DNA of 64,000 nucleotides from assembly GCA_964581385.1 (NCBI GenBank), contig CAZOOK010000022.1, forward strand, positions 1-64,000, in the 5' to 3' direction. Positions 1 through 8,954 of the stretch are shown here, in pieces. This DNA comes from CAZOOK01 sp964581385. GTDB taxonomy: Bacteria > Pseudomonadota > Gammaproteobacteria > Nevskiales > Nevskiaceae. A program made the position numbers and the translations under genes. The notes under the pieces are model-generated. The model made no database searches. It was not told the origin of the DNA and saw only the letters and a program-made list of their open reading frames with translations. Every line of letters starts with the position of its first letter. The first letter of the stretch is position 1.

Positions 1-286
1 ACGCCACGCCCCTTCAGCCCGCAATCGTCACATACTCATGACGCATCCGGGTTAGCGTGGGCAGGTTCGAGTGTAATTTCGGTGAATGGCGGATCAGCCA
101 GAGCAATTTCGAGAAGTGCTATCAGCGTCTGTACTAGATATCCCCGAATGGCGGCCGGGCCGCCAGTACGGTCAGAAGACGCGCTCATGAAGCATCTTCT
201 TCGAGTTGGGAAGATGGGTCAGCATTTCGCTCTCTCGCAATCAGTCAGAACGCTTCGCATCGATAGCATGTCACTACAAGGATCAC
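1..286. other. Intergenic sequence downstream of radA
   Basis: I find no convincing gene here. Open frames have no family resemblance and poor starts. A perfect 7-bp inverted repeat (CATCTTC at 193-199, GAAGATG at 210-216) could form a hairpin downstream of radA, but no T-run follows on the minus strand, so I do not call it a terminator. Confidence 0.4.
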
Positions 287-1642
287 TCACAACGCCGCAA
301 TCGCCTGATCCAATCGCCCGACAGCGGTAATCTCCATTTCGATCTTTGCCGCCCGCCGCGGCCGATTGGCTTCGGCGACGATCGCGCGTTTGAATCCGTG
401 CTTGGCGGCTTCCTGGAGACGCTCCTCGCCGCCTTGCACCGGCCGGATCTCGCCGGCCAAGCCGACCTCGCCGAAGATCACCACGTCGTTCGCGACCGGC
501 CGGTTGCGGAACGACGACAGCGCCGCGAGCAGCAGCGGCAGATCGCCGGCGGTTTCCTGGATGCGCATGCCGCCGACGACGTTGGCGAATACGTCCTGGT
601 CGCCGAGGGCGATGCCGGCGTGACGATGCAGCACCGCCAGCAACATCGCCAGCCGGTTGCCTTCGAGCCCGAGGGCGACGCGCTTGGGATTGCCGAACGC
701 GGCCTGATCGACGAGCACCTGCATCTCCACCAGCAGTGGCCGCGAGCCCTGCCGCGTCACCGTGATGACGCTGCCCGGCACTGGCTGCTCGTGCCGCGAC
801 AGGAACAACGCGGAGGGATTCGATACTTCGCGCAGACCGCCGTCGGTCATCGCGAACACGCCAAGTTCATTGACCGCGCCGAAACGATTCTTGACCGCGC
901 GCACGATGCGGAAACGGCTGCCGGCGTCCTGCTCGAAATAGAGCACCGTATCGACCATGTGTTCGAGCACGCGCGGACCCGCAATCGCGCCTTCCTTGGT
1001 GACGTGACCGACGAGGACGATCGCGCAATGTTTGGTCTTGGCGTAGCGCACCAGACGCGCCGTGCACTCGCGCAGCTGTGACACTGAACCCGGCGCTGCA
1101 TCGAGCGCATCGGTATATAGCGTCTGCACCGAGTCGATGACGGCAAGCCCTGGACGCGCCTGCGCGAGCGCGTCGAGGACCGATTCCAGCGAAGTTTCCG
1201 CCAGCACCGGCAGATCCAGGCGCGGCAGGCCGAGCTGGCGCGCGCGCAGGCTAACCTGCTGCAAGGATTCCTCGCCCGTCACGTACAGCGTACTCAGACG
1301 TCCTTCGACCGAGGCCAGCGCCTGCAGCAGCAACGTGGATTTACCGATGCCAGGATCGCCACCGATCAGGATTACGGCACCGGGCACCAGCCCGCCACCG
1401 AGCACGCGATCGAGTTCGGCAAGACCCGTCTGTACGCGCTGCGTTTCCTGGGCTTCCACCTCGTTCAGCCGTTGCAGCGGCGCGCGCTGTGCGGCAAATC
1501 CGCCGGCGCGCGGACGCGAGGCAGCGCCGGCACTTTCGACTAAAGTGTTCCATTGGGCGCACTCGGGGCATTGACCGGCCCACTTCGGAGATGTCGTGCC
1601 GCAGGCCTGACATACGTAATAGTTCTTGGAGGGCTTGGCCAT
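287..1642 (-). CDS. radA: DNA repair protein RadA (Sms)
   Basis: RadA is a RecA-like ATPase that acts in the cytoplasm on recombination intermediates, promoting branch migration during repair. The 451-residue protein has the family's usual length and all its parts: an N-terminal C4 zinc finger (Cys11, 14, 25, 28), a Walker A motif GGDPGIGKST at residues 94-103, the RadA-specific KNRFG motif at 252-256, and a C-terminal Lon-protease-like domain. The ATG at 1642 gives the expected N-terminus, although no strong Shine-Dalgarno is visible. It stands alone on the minus strand, with a palindromic repeat element immediately upstream. Identification is secure. Confidence 0.97.
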   Translation of the reverse strand: MAKPSKNYYVCQACGTTSPKWAGQCPECAQWNTLVESAGAASRPRAGGFAAQRAPLQRLNEVEAQETQRVQTGLAELDRVLGGGLVPGAVILIGGDPGIGKSTLLLQALASVEGRLSTLYVTGEESLQQVSLRARQLGLPRLDLPVLAETSLESVLDALAQARPGLAVIDSVQTLYTDALDAAPGSVSQLRECTARLVRYAKTKHCAIVLVGHVTKEGAIAGPRVLEHMVDTVLYFEQDAGSRFRIVRAVKNRFGAVNELGVFAMTDGGLREVSNPSALFLSRHEQPVPGSVITVTRQGSRPLLVEMQVLVDQAAFGNPKRVALGLEGNRLAMLLAVLHRHAGIALGDQDVFANVVGGMRIQETAGDLPLLLAALSSFRNRPVANDVVIFGEVGLAGEIRPVQGGEERLQEAAKHGFKRAIVAEANRPRRAAKIEMEITAVGRLDQAIAAL

Positions 1643-1652
1643 GTCCGGGATT

Positions 1653-1958
1653 AGAGCTTATCCGTGAATAGATCATGCCCGCGTTGCCGCCCCGAATTGC
1701 GCTGGACAAGGCGCGGTCCGCTGGCCTTGGTGGTTCCAAGGCCAAGGACCGCAACGTCGGCCAGCGCAATTCGGGGCGCAACCCAGGCCCACGTCACGGT
1801 GTCGCGAACGCAGCGAGCGTGGGTGCGGACGTGGGCCGTTTTTGCGCAGCGCCGCGTCACGATCTCCTTCTGTACATCCAGTACAGCGCGTCGATCGTTC
1901 CTTGCGCTGCGCAAAAACGGCCGCCGTCGCGGGCACGATCTATTCACGGATAAGCTCT
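1653..1958. repeat. 306-bp palindromic intergenic element with 31-bp terminal inverted repeats
   Basis: The ends (1653-1683 and 1928-1958) are inverted repeats matching at 30 of 31 positions. Two further inverted pairs sit inside: 1690-1705 with 1761-1776 (16 bp), and 1834-1852 with 1904-1922 (19 bp). Smaller stems lie in their loops. The element fills the gap between radA and the kinase gene and encodes no recognisable protein. The architecture fits a MITE-like or structured repetitive element. I see no clear target-site duplication. No second full copy is in the window, though a 16-bp piece (GCTGCGCAAAAACGGC) recurs near 6379. Confidence 0.75.
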
Positions 1959-2026
1959 CAGGAGTTGACTGACACGATGGGTGCATTGTGTAGTATGCGC
2001 GACACCAACAAATCTCGGGGGAGCCG

Positions 2027-4672
2027 GTGAAAGGGATCTGGGCTCGTGACGAAGTGCTGGCGGCCATCTATGCGGTGGTCTTTGCGTTCGTTGCCTACGT
2101 GGCATTTGCGGATGTCTTCCGCGGCCTCGAGCGCGCCGCTTACGATGCCGGCGTGCGCATGCACAAGGGCACGCCCTCGGATCAGATCGCCGTCATTGCC
2201 ATCGATGACGACAGCATCGCCAACCTCGGCCGCTGGCCGTGGCCGCGCAACCTCCACGCGAAACTTCTCGATCTGCTGCACGCGGGCGGCGCCAAGGCCG
2301 TTGCCAGCACTGTTTTCTACTCTGAAGCGCAGACCGACCCCGGCGCGGTGGCACTGTCTGAACTCGCGCAACAAATCGACCAGTCACCGCTGACGCAGCA
2401 GATTCCCGGCGAAATTGAGAGCTTCGGTGCGATGCTCGACGACGCCGGCAGAGGCTCGAAAGCGATTGCCGGCATCGCGCAGGCCTACCGCGGCTCAGCG
2501 CTGGCGACAAAGTACGGCCCCGCACTCGATGCTCTGCGCCAGAAAATCACGCAGTCACAGGCCTCGCTGGCGACCGACAAGACGCTCGCCCGTTCCTTGC
2601 AGCAAGCAGGAAACGTCATGCTGCCGATGGCATTCACGCTCGGCATGCCTCAGGGAAAGCCGGATAACGCACTTCCCGACTACGTGCGGCGCAATGCGCT
2701 GACCAAGGTCGAGGACCGCATCGGCGCGCGCAGCGACGGCCTGCTGCCGCTGCCGACGATCAGCGCCCAGTTTCCGATCGCGGAGTTGGGACCAGCCGCC
2801 GCCGGCATCGGGGAACTTACGCCGACACTGGATCGGGATGGCCGCCTGCGGCACGATCCACTGGTCATCCGCTATTACGACGAACTGTATCCCTCGCTCG
2901 CATTGCTAACCGTGGCCAAGTCACTGAATCTCGGCCCCGGCGACATCGACATCCGCCTCGGTGAAGGCGTTGTGATCGGCGGACTCACGATTCCGACCGA
3001 CTCGCTGCTGCGCTTCGCGCCGCATTTCTATAGCGGCAGCGATGGCCGCTCCGCATTTCCGGTGGACTCGTTCTACGACGTCTACGCCGGGAAAATTCCG
3101 GTCTCGAAATACAAGGACAAGATCGTCCTCATCGGCGCGACGGCGCGCGGCATCGGCGACAGCTTCGCGACGCCAGCCTCCGCCTCCGAACAAAAAGTTG
3201 TGATTCTGGCCGACCTCGTCTCCAGCCTCCTACAGCAGGATTTCTATGTGCATCCGAGCTGGGCGCCGACGGCCGAGTTCCTGCTTTTCCTGGTCTTCAC
3301 CGTCTATCTGGCCCTGGCCGTGCCGCGCCTCGGTGGAAGCATCGGCGCCGGCATCACAGCCGCTCTCGCTATCGGCACCGTCGTCACTCAGCTGATGCTG
3401 ATGAAAAACAGCGCCGTGTGGCTGGCACTGGCAATTCCCGCGCTGTTCGTGGTCAGTGGCCACGGTGTACTGACGGTCAAGAAGCTGAACCTCACCGAAC
3501 ACCTGAAGAAGCGTTCCGATGTCGAAAGCGCGGAAAGCAACCGCATGCTCGGCCTCGCCTTCCAGGGCCAGGGCCAGCTCGACATGGCGTTCGACAAGTT
3601 CAAGCGCGTCACGCCGGTCGACAACCAAGTGCTCGATCTGCTTTACAACCTCGCCCTCGATTTCGAGCGCAAGCGCCAGTTCAACAAGTCCGTGTCGGTC
3701 TACGAATACATTGCCACACAGAATCCCAAATTCCGCGACGTGCAGGACAAGATCGCGCGTTCGAAGAAGATGGAAAACACTGTGGTGCTCGGTGGCTCGT
3801 CCTCATCGCCCAACAGTACGATGGTGATCGGCAACGACCAGGTCGAAAAGCCGATGCTGGGGCGCTATCAGGTCGAGAAGGAACTCGGCAAAGGCGCCAT
3901 GGGCGTCGTCTATCTCGGCAAGGATCCGAAAATCGGCCGCATGGTCGCAATCAAGACGATGGCGCTGTCGCAGGAATTCGAGCCGGGCGAACTTGAAGAC
4001 GTGAAATCGCGTTTCTTCCGTGAAGCTGAAACCGCAGGGCGCCTGTCGCATCCGAACATCGTCGCCATTTACGACGCCGGCGAGGAGCACGATCTCGCCT
4101 ACATCGCGATGGAATTCATCAAAGGCTACGACCTCTCGCGCCACACCAAGAAAGATGCGCTGATGGATCAGAAGGAGGTCATCAAGCTGGTGGCGGACGC
4201 GGCGGACGCGTTGGACTATGCGCACCAGCAGGGCATTGTCCATCGCGACATCAAGCCCGCGAACCTGATGTGGCTGACCGAACAAAAGCGCATTAAGGTG
4301 ACGGACTTCGGCATTGCGCGTATTACCGACAGCAGCAAGACCAAGACCGGCATGGTGCTCGGCACGCCCAGCTACATGTCGCCGGAGCAGCTCTCCGGCA
4401 AACGAGTGGATGGCCGTTCCGATTTGTTTTCGCTCGGCGTCACGCTTTTTCAGCTCCTCACCGGTAGCCTGCCATTCCACGCCGACTCGATGGCCACCCT
4501 GATGTTCAAGATCGCCAACGAACCCTACACACCGCCACGTTCGGTGCGTGCAGATCTGCCGCCCGCGATCGATGCCATCATCGAACGCGCGCTGCAGAAG
4601 AATCCGGACACCCGGTATGCCACCGGTCGTGAGTTCGCGCAGGATCTGCGCAAGCTGTTGAACACCGCCTGA
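2027..4672 (+). CDS. CHASE2-domain membrane Ser/Thr protein kinase
   Basis: This is a predicted inner-membrane sensor kinase. An N-terminal transmembrane helix (about 10-30) precedes a CHASE2 extracytoplasmic sensor domain (about 30-400). Several hydrophobic helices follow (about 411-475), then a TPR-like segment (about 495-565) and a C-terminal Hanks-type kinase domain (about 610-881). The kinase has a glycine loop GKGAMG near 621, the VAIK lysine near 643, the catalytic HRD at 739-741 with KPAN, and DFG at 760, so it should be active. The GTG start at 2027 has GGGGAG just upstream. It is followed 7 nt later by a PP2C phosphatase and then an FHA protein, the usual kinase/phosphatase/phosphothreonine-reader trio. 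The ligand and substrates are unknown. Confidence 0.93.
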   Translation: MKGIWARDEVLAAIYAVVFAFVAYVAFADVFRGLERAAYDAGVRMHKGTPSDQIAVIAIDDDSIANLGRWPWPRNLHAKLLDLLHAGGAKAVASTVFYSEAQTDPGAVALSELAQQIDQSPLTQQIPGEIESFGAMLDDAGRGSKAIAGIAQAYRGSALATKYGPALDALRQKITQSQASLATDKTLARSLQQAGNVMLPMAFTLGMPQGKPDNALPDYVRRNALTKVEDRIGARSDGLLPLPTISAQFPIAELGPAAAGIGELTPTLDRDGRLRHDPLVIRYYDELYPSLALLTVAKSLNLGPGDIDIRLGEGVVIGGLTIPTDSLLRFAPHFYSGSDGRSAFPVDSFYDVYAGKIPVSKYKDKIVLIGATARGIGDSFATPASASEQKVVILADLVSSLLQQDFYVHPSWAPTAEFLLFLVFTVYLALAVPRLGGSIGAGITAALAIGTVVTQLMLMKNSAVWLALAIPALFVVSGHGVLTVKKLNLTEHLKKRSDVESAESNRMLGLAFQGQGQLDMAFDKFKRVTPVDNQVLDLLYNLALDFERKRQFNKSVSVYEYIATQNPKFRDVQDKIARSKKMENTVVLGGSSSSPNSTMVIGNDQVEKPMLGRYQVEKELGKGAMGVVYLGKDPKIGRMVAIKTMALSQEFEPGELEDVKSRFFREAETAGRLSHPNIVAIYDAGEEHDLAYIAMEFIKGYDLSRHTKKDALMDQKEVIKLVADAADALDYAHQQGIVHRDIKPANLMWLTEQKRIKVTDFGIARITDSSKTKTGMVLGTPSYMSPEQLSGKRVDGRSDLFSLGVTLFQLLTGSLPFHADSMATLMFKIANEPYTPPRSVRADLPPAIDAIIERALQKNPDTRYATGREFAQDLRKLLNTA

Positions 4673-4679
4673 CGCCACG

Positions 4680-5501
4680 ATGGCGCTTAAAAACAAAGTC
4701 GCGACCGCCCTGCTCTCGGATCCGGGACGCAACCGTCCGAACAACGAAGATGCCGTTGGCGAGGAAGCCGATATCGGGCTGCTCGTCCTCGCCGATGGCA
4801 TGGGCGGCTACAACGCCGGCGAAATCGCCAGCGGCATTGCGGTCACGACCGTGCGCGATGTTGTGCGGCGCGAGTGGAGGGAGATCCGTCACAACGGCAT
4901 CGACGAAACCACCGGTTATAGCAACGAATCCCTGTTGCTGCGTAAAGCCGTCGAAACCGCGCACACCACGATTCACCAGGTCGCGCAAAGCCAGCCGCAA
5001 TGCGCCGGCATGGGCACGACCATCGTGACCTGTATCCTGCATGACGATCGCTTGTCCATCGCCTATGTCGGCGATTCGCGTCTTTACCGTTTGCGCGCGG
5101 AAAAGCTGGAGCAGATTACGCGCGATCATTCGCTGGTCGAGGACTTGATCGCGCGCGGCCACTATTCGCGCGAGGACGCCGAAAAGCTCGTGCGCCGCAA
5201 CATCGTCACGCGCGCGCTCGGCATCGAGGACAAGGTCGAAGTCGATCTCATCGAGGACCCTGTGCAGACCGGCGACATCATGCTGCTCTGCTCCGATGGG
5301 CTGACCGACATGGTCAACAATCAGACGATCGCCTTAACGCTCATCCAGTTTGCTGGTAATCTTCCGCAAGCTGCGGAAAAACTGGTAGAAATTGCAAATG
5401 CACATGGTGGTAAGGACAACGTGTCCGTCGTTCTTGCGCGTGTCGACGGCTCGTTTTCGCGCGGACGGCGCTGGTACGAACGTTTGATCGAATGGTTCTG
5501 A
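4680..5501 (+). CDS. PP2C-family Ser/Thr protein phosphatase
   Basis: A 273-residue cytoplasmic metal-dependent phosphatase of the Stp/PrpC type, expected to reverse phosphorylation by the kinase encoded 7 nt upstream. The metal-binding PP2C motifs are in order: NNEDAVG with its Asp near the N-terminus, LADGMGG, GMGTT, YVGDSRLY, TRDHS, LCSDGLTDM and GGKDNVSV close to the C-terminus. The length matches single-domain bacterial PP2C enzymes and there is no membrane segment. Tight spacing with the kinase suggests co-transcription and opposed control of shared targets, probably including the FHA protein downstream; that link is inference. Confidence 0.95.
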   Translation: MALKNKVATALLSDPGRNRPNNEDAVGEEADIGLLVLADGMGGYNAGEIASGIAVTTVRDVVRREWREIRHNGIDETTGYSNESLLLRKAVETAHTTIHQVAQSQPQCAGMGTTIVTCILHDDRLSIAYVGDSRLYRLRAEKLEQITRDHSLVEDLIARGHYSREDAEKLVRRNIVTRALGIEDKVEVDLIEDPVQTGDIMLLCSDGLTDMVNNQTIALTLIQFAGNLPQAAEKLVEIANAHGGKDNVSVVLARVDGSFSRGRRWYERLIEWF

Positions 5502-5544
5502 TGCACAACTTGCGGCGCACACTGAATTTTCAGGGGAACGGAAT

Positions 5545-6255
5545 ATGGGCAAATTGATCATCACCGAAGCGGAAGGCGGATCGCGCGAACTGGTGCTGGA
5601 CAAGGAGCGCACGACCATCGGCCGCCATGCCGACAACGACATTTGCTTCAACGACAAAGCCGTGTCCGGCCGCCACGCCGTGATCGTCACCGTGCTGCAC
5701 GATTCATTCCTGGAAGATCTCAACAGTACCAATGGCACGATGGTCAACGGACGCCAGATCGCTAAGCACGCGCTGGTCAGCGGCGACACAATTGCTATCG
5801 GCCGCAATAGCATTACCTATCAATCCGATGCGCAGGCCAGTGAGGATCTCGACAAGACCATGATCCTGCGGCCGAGCCAGATGGCGAGTGTCTTTGCTCC
5901 GCCACCGGCGCCGGCGCCGGTGGCGCCTCCCGCCGCAGTCCAGCCAGCCGCCGCGGCACCGGCTGCTCCGAAACCGGAGGCCGCCAAGCTACTGAGCGGA
6001 AAACTGCGCGTCACCAGCGGTTCCAGCGCCGGCAAGGAGCTGGATCTGACCAAAGCACTGACCACGATCGGCAAACCCGGTGTGCAAGTCGCCGCGATCA
6101 CGCGCCGTGCCGATGGCTACTACATCGTCCACGTCGGTGGCGGCGGCTCCCGTCCGGTCGTCAATGGCGCGGAAATCGACGCTCAGGCGCGCCGTCTCAA
6201 CAACGGCGACACGATTGATATTGCCGGCACCAAAATGACCTTCCTGCTGAGTTGA
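5545..6255 (+). CDS. FHA-domain protein (tandem FHA, second copy degenerate)
   Basis: FHA domains bind phosphothreonine peptides. The N-terminal copy is canonical: TTIGR at 23-27, SGRHA near 41-45 and NSTNGT at about 60-65. An Ala/Pro-rich linker (about 112-145) leads to a second FHA-like beta sandwich (about 150-236), which keeps the TTIG strand and the VVNG turn but lacks the Arg and Ser-x-x-His phosphate-binding residues. It may therefore be structural. An AGGGGA ribosome-binding site precedes the ATG. Its position after the kinase and phosphatase suggests it reads or relays the phosphorylation state. Confidence 0.92.
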   Translation: MGKLIITEAEGGSRELVLDKERTTIGRHADNDICFNDKAVSGRHAVIVTVLHDSFLEDLNSTNGTMVNGRQIAKHALVSGDTIAIGRNSITYQSDAQASEDLDKTMILRPSQMASVFAPPPAPAPVAPPAAVQPAAAAPAAPKPEAAKLLSGKLRVTSGSSAGKELDLTKALTTIGKPGVQVAAITRRADGYYIVHVGGGGSRPVVNGAEIDAQARRLNNGDTIDIAGTKMTFLLS

Positions 6256-6424
6256 CACACTCGATCCGCAGCAGACAAAAACGAAATATGCGCCGGGCAT
6301 TCGCTCGCGCGGACAGACGGATACGGCGCTGAACACAAGCAGGAAGCGCAATAAGTCGCGGCCGGAGACGATACCCGCTGCGCAAAAACGGCGAATTCCG
6401 AACTTCGGACTGAATCTTTTCGCA

Positions 6425-7624
6425 TTGAGCGGCGGGCTGCTGGCGTTATGGGTTTGCCAAACGCTGCCGAAAACAATCATCGGCGGCGATAGCCTCTACT
6501 CCGCGCTAGCCGCCTGCGGCGTTATCGCGACGATCATTGTCGTCGGCGAATTCTTCCTGTCGAAAAAGACCGGGTTCGCGACCAGATCGCGATTCACCGA
6601 ATTCGATCGCAGCCGTGTCGCGTTGCGCCTGCTCGGACTGGCAGTAACCCTCAGTAGCATTGCCCTCGTCTACCTCTTGCTCCCCGAATATCAGGGCGGC
6701 TTTTACTTCCCGTTCTGGGGCTTCCTCGAAGTGCTCTCCGCGCCGGTTCTGCTGGCGGCGCCGATCTATTTCATTTGGATCGACCGGCGCATCGATCCCG
6801 CGGAAGACGCCTACGCCCAGCTCGGCGGGTTGATATTGCGGCGCCGAATCACGGACGTGCACTGGCCAACGCTGCGAACCCACATCACCGGCTGGACGGT
6901 CAAGGCATTTTTCCTGCCGCTGATGGTCGTATATCTCAACGGAGAAATCCGCGCCGTCTTCAACACCTACCACGCGCTGTCGGCGAACACGATGGCGCTG
7001 TACCATTTCTTGTACGAGCTTTCCTACGCGATCGATCTGCTGTTCTGCGTGGTCGGATACACGCTGACCGTGCGCGCACTGAACAGCCACATCCGTAGCA
7101 CGGAGCCAACTGTTTTCGGCTGGGTCATCGCCCTCATCTGCTATCAGCCGTTCTACTCCGTGATCGGCGGTACCTACCTGAAGTACGACGACGCGCTCTA
7201 CTGGGACAACTGGCTCGCCAACTTTCCCGTCATTCGCGCGATCTGGGCCTCGGCGATCATCGCGTTGCTGCTGATCTACTCCTTTTCCACCGTCGCATTC
7301 GGCCTGCGTTTTTCAAACCTCACCCATCGTGGAATCGTCACCAGCGGCCCGTACCGCTACACCAAACACCCGGCCTATCTGTCCAAGAACCTGAGCTGGT
7401 GGCTGATCTCCGTGCCCTTCGTGAGCAACGTCGCGTGGTACGAAGCGGTGCGCAACTGCTGCCTGCTCGGCCTCGTCAACGTCATCTACTTCCTGCGCGC
7501 CCGGACCGAGGAACGCCACCTCAGCCGCGATCCGGAATATGTCGCCTATGCGCGCTGGATCGATGAGCACGGGCTGCTGCGTCCGCTGACGCGATATTTT
7601 CGATTTTTGCGGACTGATTTGTAG
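6425..7624 (+). CDS. ICMT/PEMT-like integral membrane methyltransferase family protein
   Basis: A multi-pass membrane protein with many hydrophobic helices. Its C-terminus carries the isoprenylcysteine/phospholipid methyltransferase-like signature: GPYRYTKHPAYLSKN, followed by a long helix pair and RTEEERH-like RTEERHLSRDPEYVAYA. In this family that region binds S-adenosylmethionine and sits at the membrane face; the substrate here is unknown. The start is uncertain. The only conventional codon near the first helix is TTG at 6425, but the same frame is open back to 6252 and encodes a basic N-terminal tail with no ATG or GTG. It lies about 170 nt after the FHA gene on the same strand and could be co-transcribed. 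Confidence 0.75.
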   Translation: MSGGLLALWVCQTLPKTIIGGDSLYSALAACGVIATIIVVGEFFLSKKTGFATRSRFTEFDRSRVALRLLGLAVTLSSIALVYLLLPEYQGGFYFPFWGFLEVLSAPVLLAAPIYFIWIDRRIDPAEDAYAQLGGLILRRRITDVHWPTLRTHITGWTVKAFFLPLMVVYLNGEIRAVFNTYHALSANTMALYHFLYELSYAIDLLFCVVGYTLTVRALNSHIRSTEPTVFGWVIALICYQPFYSVIGGTYLKYDDALYWDNWLANFPVIRAIWASAIIALLLIYSFSTVAFGLRFSNLTHRGIVTSGPYRYTKHPAYLSKNLSWWLISVPFVSNVAWYEAVRNCCLLGLVNVIYFLRARTEERHLSRDPEYVAYARWIDEHGLLRPLTRYFRFLRTDL

Positions 7625-7661
7625 AAAGTGCTGCGCGAGCGAAAACTCTTGCGCTACTGTT

Positions 7662-8681
7662 TCAGAACGGCAGTAAAACAATCTTGCCGACTACGTCCCC
7701 TGCATCGATGAGGCGGTGAACTTCCTGCGCGGCCGAGAGCGGATAAGTGCCGGCAACAATCGGCTTGATCGCGCCTTCGCGCAGCAGTTCGAACAAGGCG
7801 CGTAGATCGATATCGAATTCCGCAGGGATTTTTTCACGGCGGGATTGGATGTTGTAAAACGCCGTGCGGCGCCCGTCCGGTACCAGCTTCCAGCCCGCCA
7901 TCAGCTTGAAGAAGCCGAGCAGGACTTTGAACACGGAATCATCGTTCTTGGCAATGTTCTGCGCGCCGTAACCCACCAGCAATCCGCCGCGCTTCAGGCA
8001 ACGGTAGGAACGCGCCCAGTGATCGCCGCCAATTGCGTCGAATACCACATCGACTCCGCCGCCGGGCAGCGCCCGGATACGTGCTTCGAAGTCCTCGTTT
8101 CGGTAATCGATCGGTATACAGCCGTAGCGTTCCAAAAGCGGAAATTTACGGGAATGACAGCTGCCGTACATCTTCAGCCCCATCTGCGCGCCAAGCACCA
8201 GCATCGCCGAACCCGCTGCCCCTGATGCGCCGTGAATGAGAATGCTTTGTCCACGTCGCAGCTGAGCGACCCGCGTTATCATCTGATGCGCAGTGAGGAA
8301 AGACAGCGGCATGCATACCGCTTCGACCGGATCGACGCCGTCGGGCACCGGTACGAGCCGGTTCGCGGGTCGAACGATATATTGCGTGTAGCCACCGATG
8401 ACCGGCATATCCGCAACCGTCTGCCCGACGCGCAAGCTATCCACTCCGGCACCGAGCTTGTCGACCACGCCGACGAAGTCATATCCCGGCGTAAGCGGCG
8501 GCTTCTGCTTGACCGCGACATAGTTACCGCGCCGGACGATGGTGTCGGTAAACCCGGTGCCGGCCGCTATTACCTTGACGCGAACTTCTCCGGCGTTGGG
8601 TTCGGGCAGCCCACTTTCGTCAACGAGCCTGAGAACTTCGGGACCGCCGAAACGATCAATCACAATGTGCTGGTACTTCAT
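7662..8681 (-). CDS. Quinone-oxidoreductase-like MDR family NAD(P)H dehydrogenase
   Basis: A 339-residue zinc-independent medium-chain dehydrogenase/reductase. The N-terminal GroES-like fold holds the substrate pocket (TPGYDFVGVVDKLG, about residue 64), and the Rossmann half begins with IHGASGAAGSAML near residue 147, the nucleotide-binding glycine loop. The structural zinc cysteines of classical alcohol dehydrogenases are absent, as in QOR and zeta-crystallin types. The likely reaction is NAD(P)H-dependent reduction of a quinone or an enone. It is convergent with the membrane methyltransferase gene and divergent from ppnN, sharing a 273-nt upstream region that holds a palindrome. Confidence 0.9.
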   Translation of the reverse strand: MKYQHIVIDRFGGPEVLRLVDESGLPEPNAGEVRVKVIAAGTGFTDTIVRRGNYVAVKQKPPLTPGYDFVGVVDKLGAGVDSLRVGQTVADMPVIGGYTQYIVRPANRLVPVPDGVDPVEAVCMPLSFLTAHQMITRVAQLRRGQSILIHGASGAAGSAMLVLGAQMGLKMYGSCHSRKFPLLERYGCIPIDYRNEDFEARIRALPGGGVDVVFDAIGGDHWARSYRCLKRGGLLVGYGAQNIAKNDDSVFKVLLGFFKLMAGWKLVPDGRRTAFYNIQSRREKIPAEFDIDLRALFELLREGAIKPIVAGTYPLSAAQEVHRLIDAGDVVGKIVLLPF

Positions 8682-8808
8682 GAAATTATCGGTTTCCTAG
8701 AACCGGTGTTATTAGGTTTCCCGCCCGCGATCATGATCCAATCACAGCGGTCGAAGCTGGCCGCAGCCTCATAAAACATCCGCGCTGGACGCTATATGTA
8801 TGTAAAGT

Positions 8809-8836
8809 AATATCGGACATCGCGGCAGCCGATATT
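8809..8836. promoter_or_regulatory. Palindrome in the divergent intergenic region
   Basis: AATATCGG at 8809-8816 is repeated in perfect inverted orientation as CCGATATT at 8829-8836, with a 12-nt spacer. It sits between the divergent oxidoreductase gene and ppnN, a typical place for a dimeric regulator to bind. No regulator gene is adjacent, so the assignment as an operator is only a suggestion. Confidence 0.3.
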
Positions 8837-8954
8837 GTGTACGATTCCGGCCTGAACGAATGCGCCGGAACGCGGTGGCAGGAGTCGCAGCGATGACTTC
8901 GGCGCGGATTTTCGGGCTCGTCCCGGTGCATCAATGGAGAGATTTGCCGCAGAC

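Noticed and set aside
206..1081. Long open frame on the plus strand opposite radA
   Set aside because: It is the antisense shadow of radA: full radA motifs are in the minus frame, and this frame has no family resemblance.
1651..2067. Minus- and plus-strand small frames in the palindromic element
   Set aside because: They arise because the element is an inverted repeat; the strands mirror each other and no ribosome-binding sites are seen.
3803..4801. 332-codon frame antisense to the kinase gene
   Set aside because: The kinase motifs are complete in the plus frame, and the antisense frame spans two genes without its own start signals.
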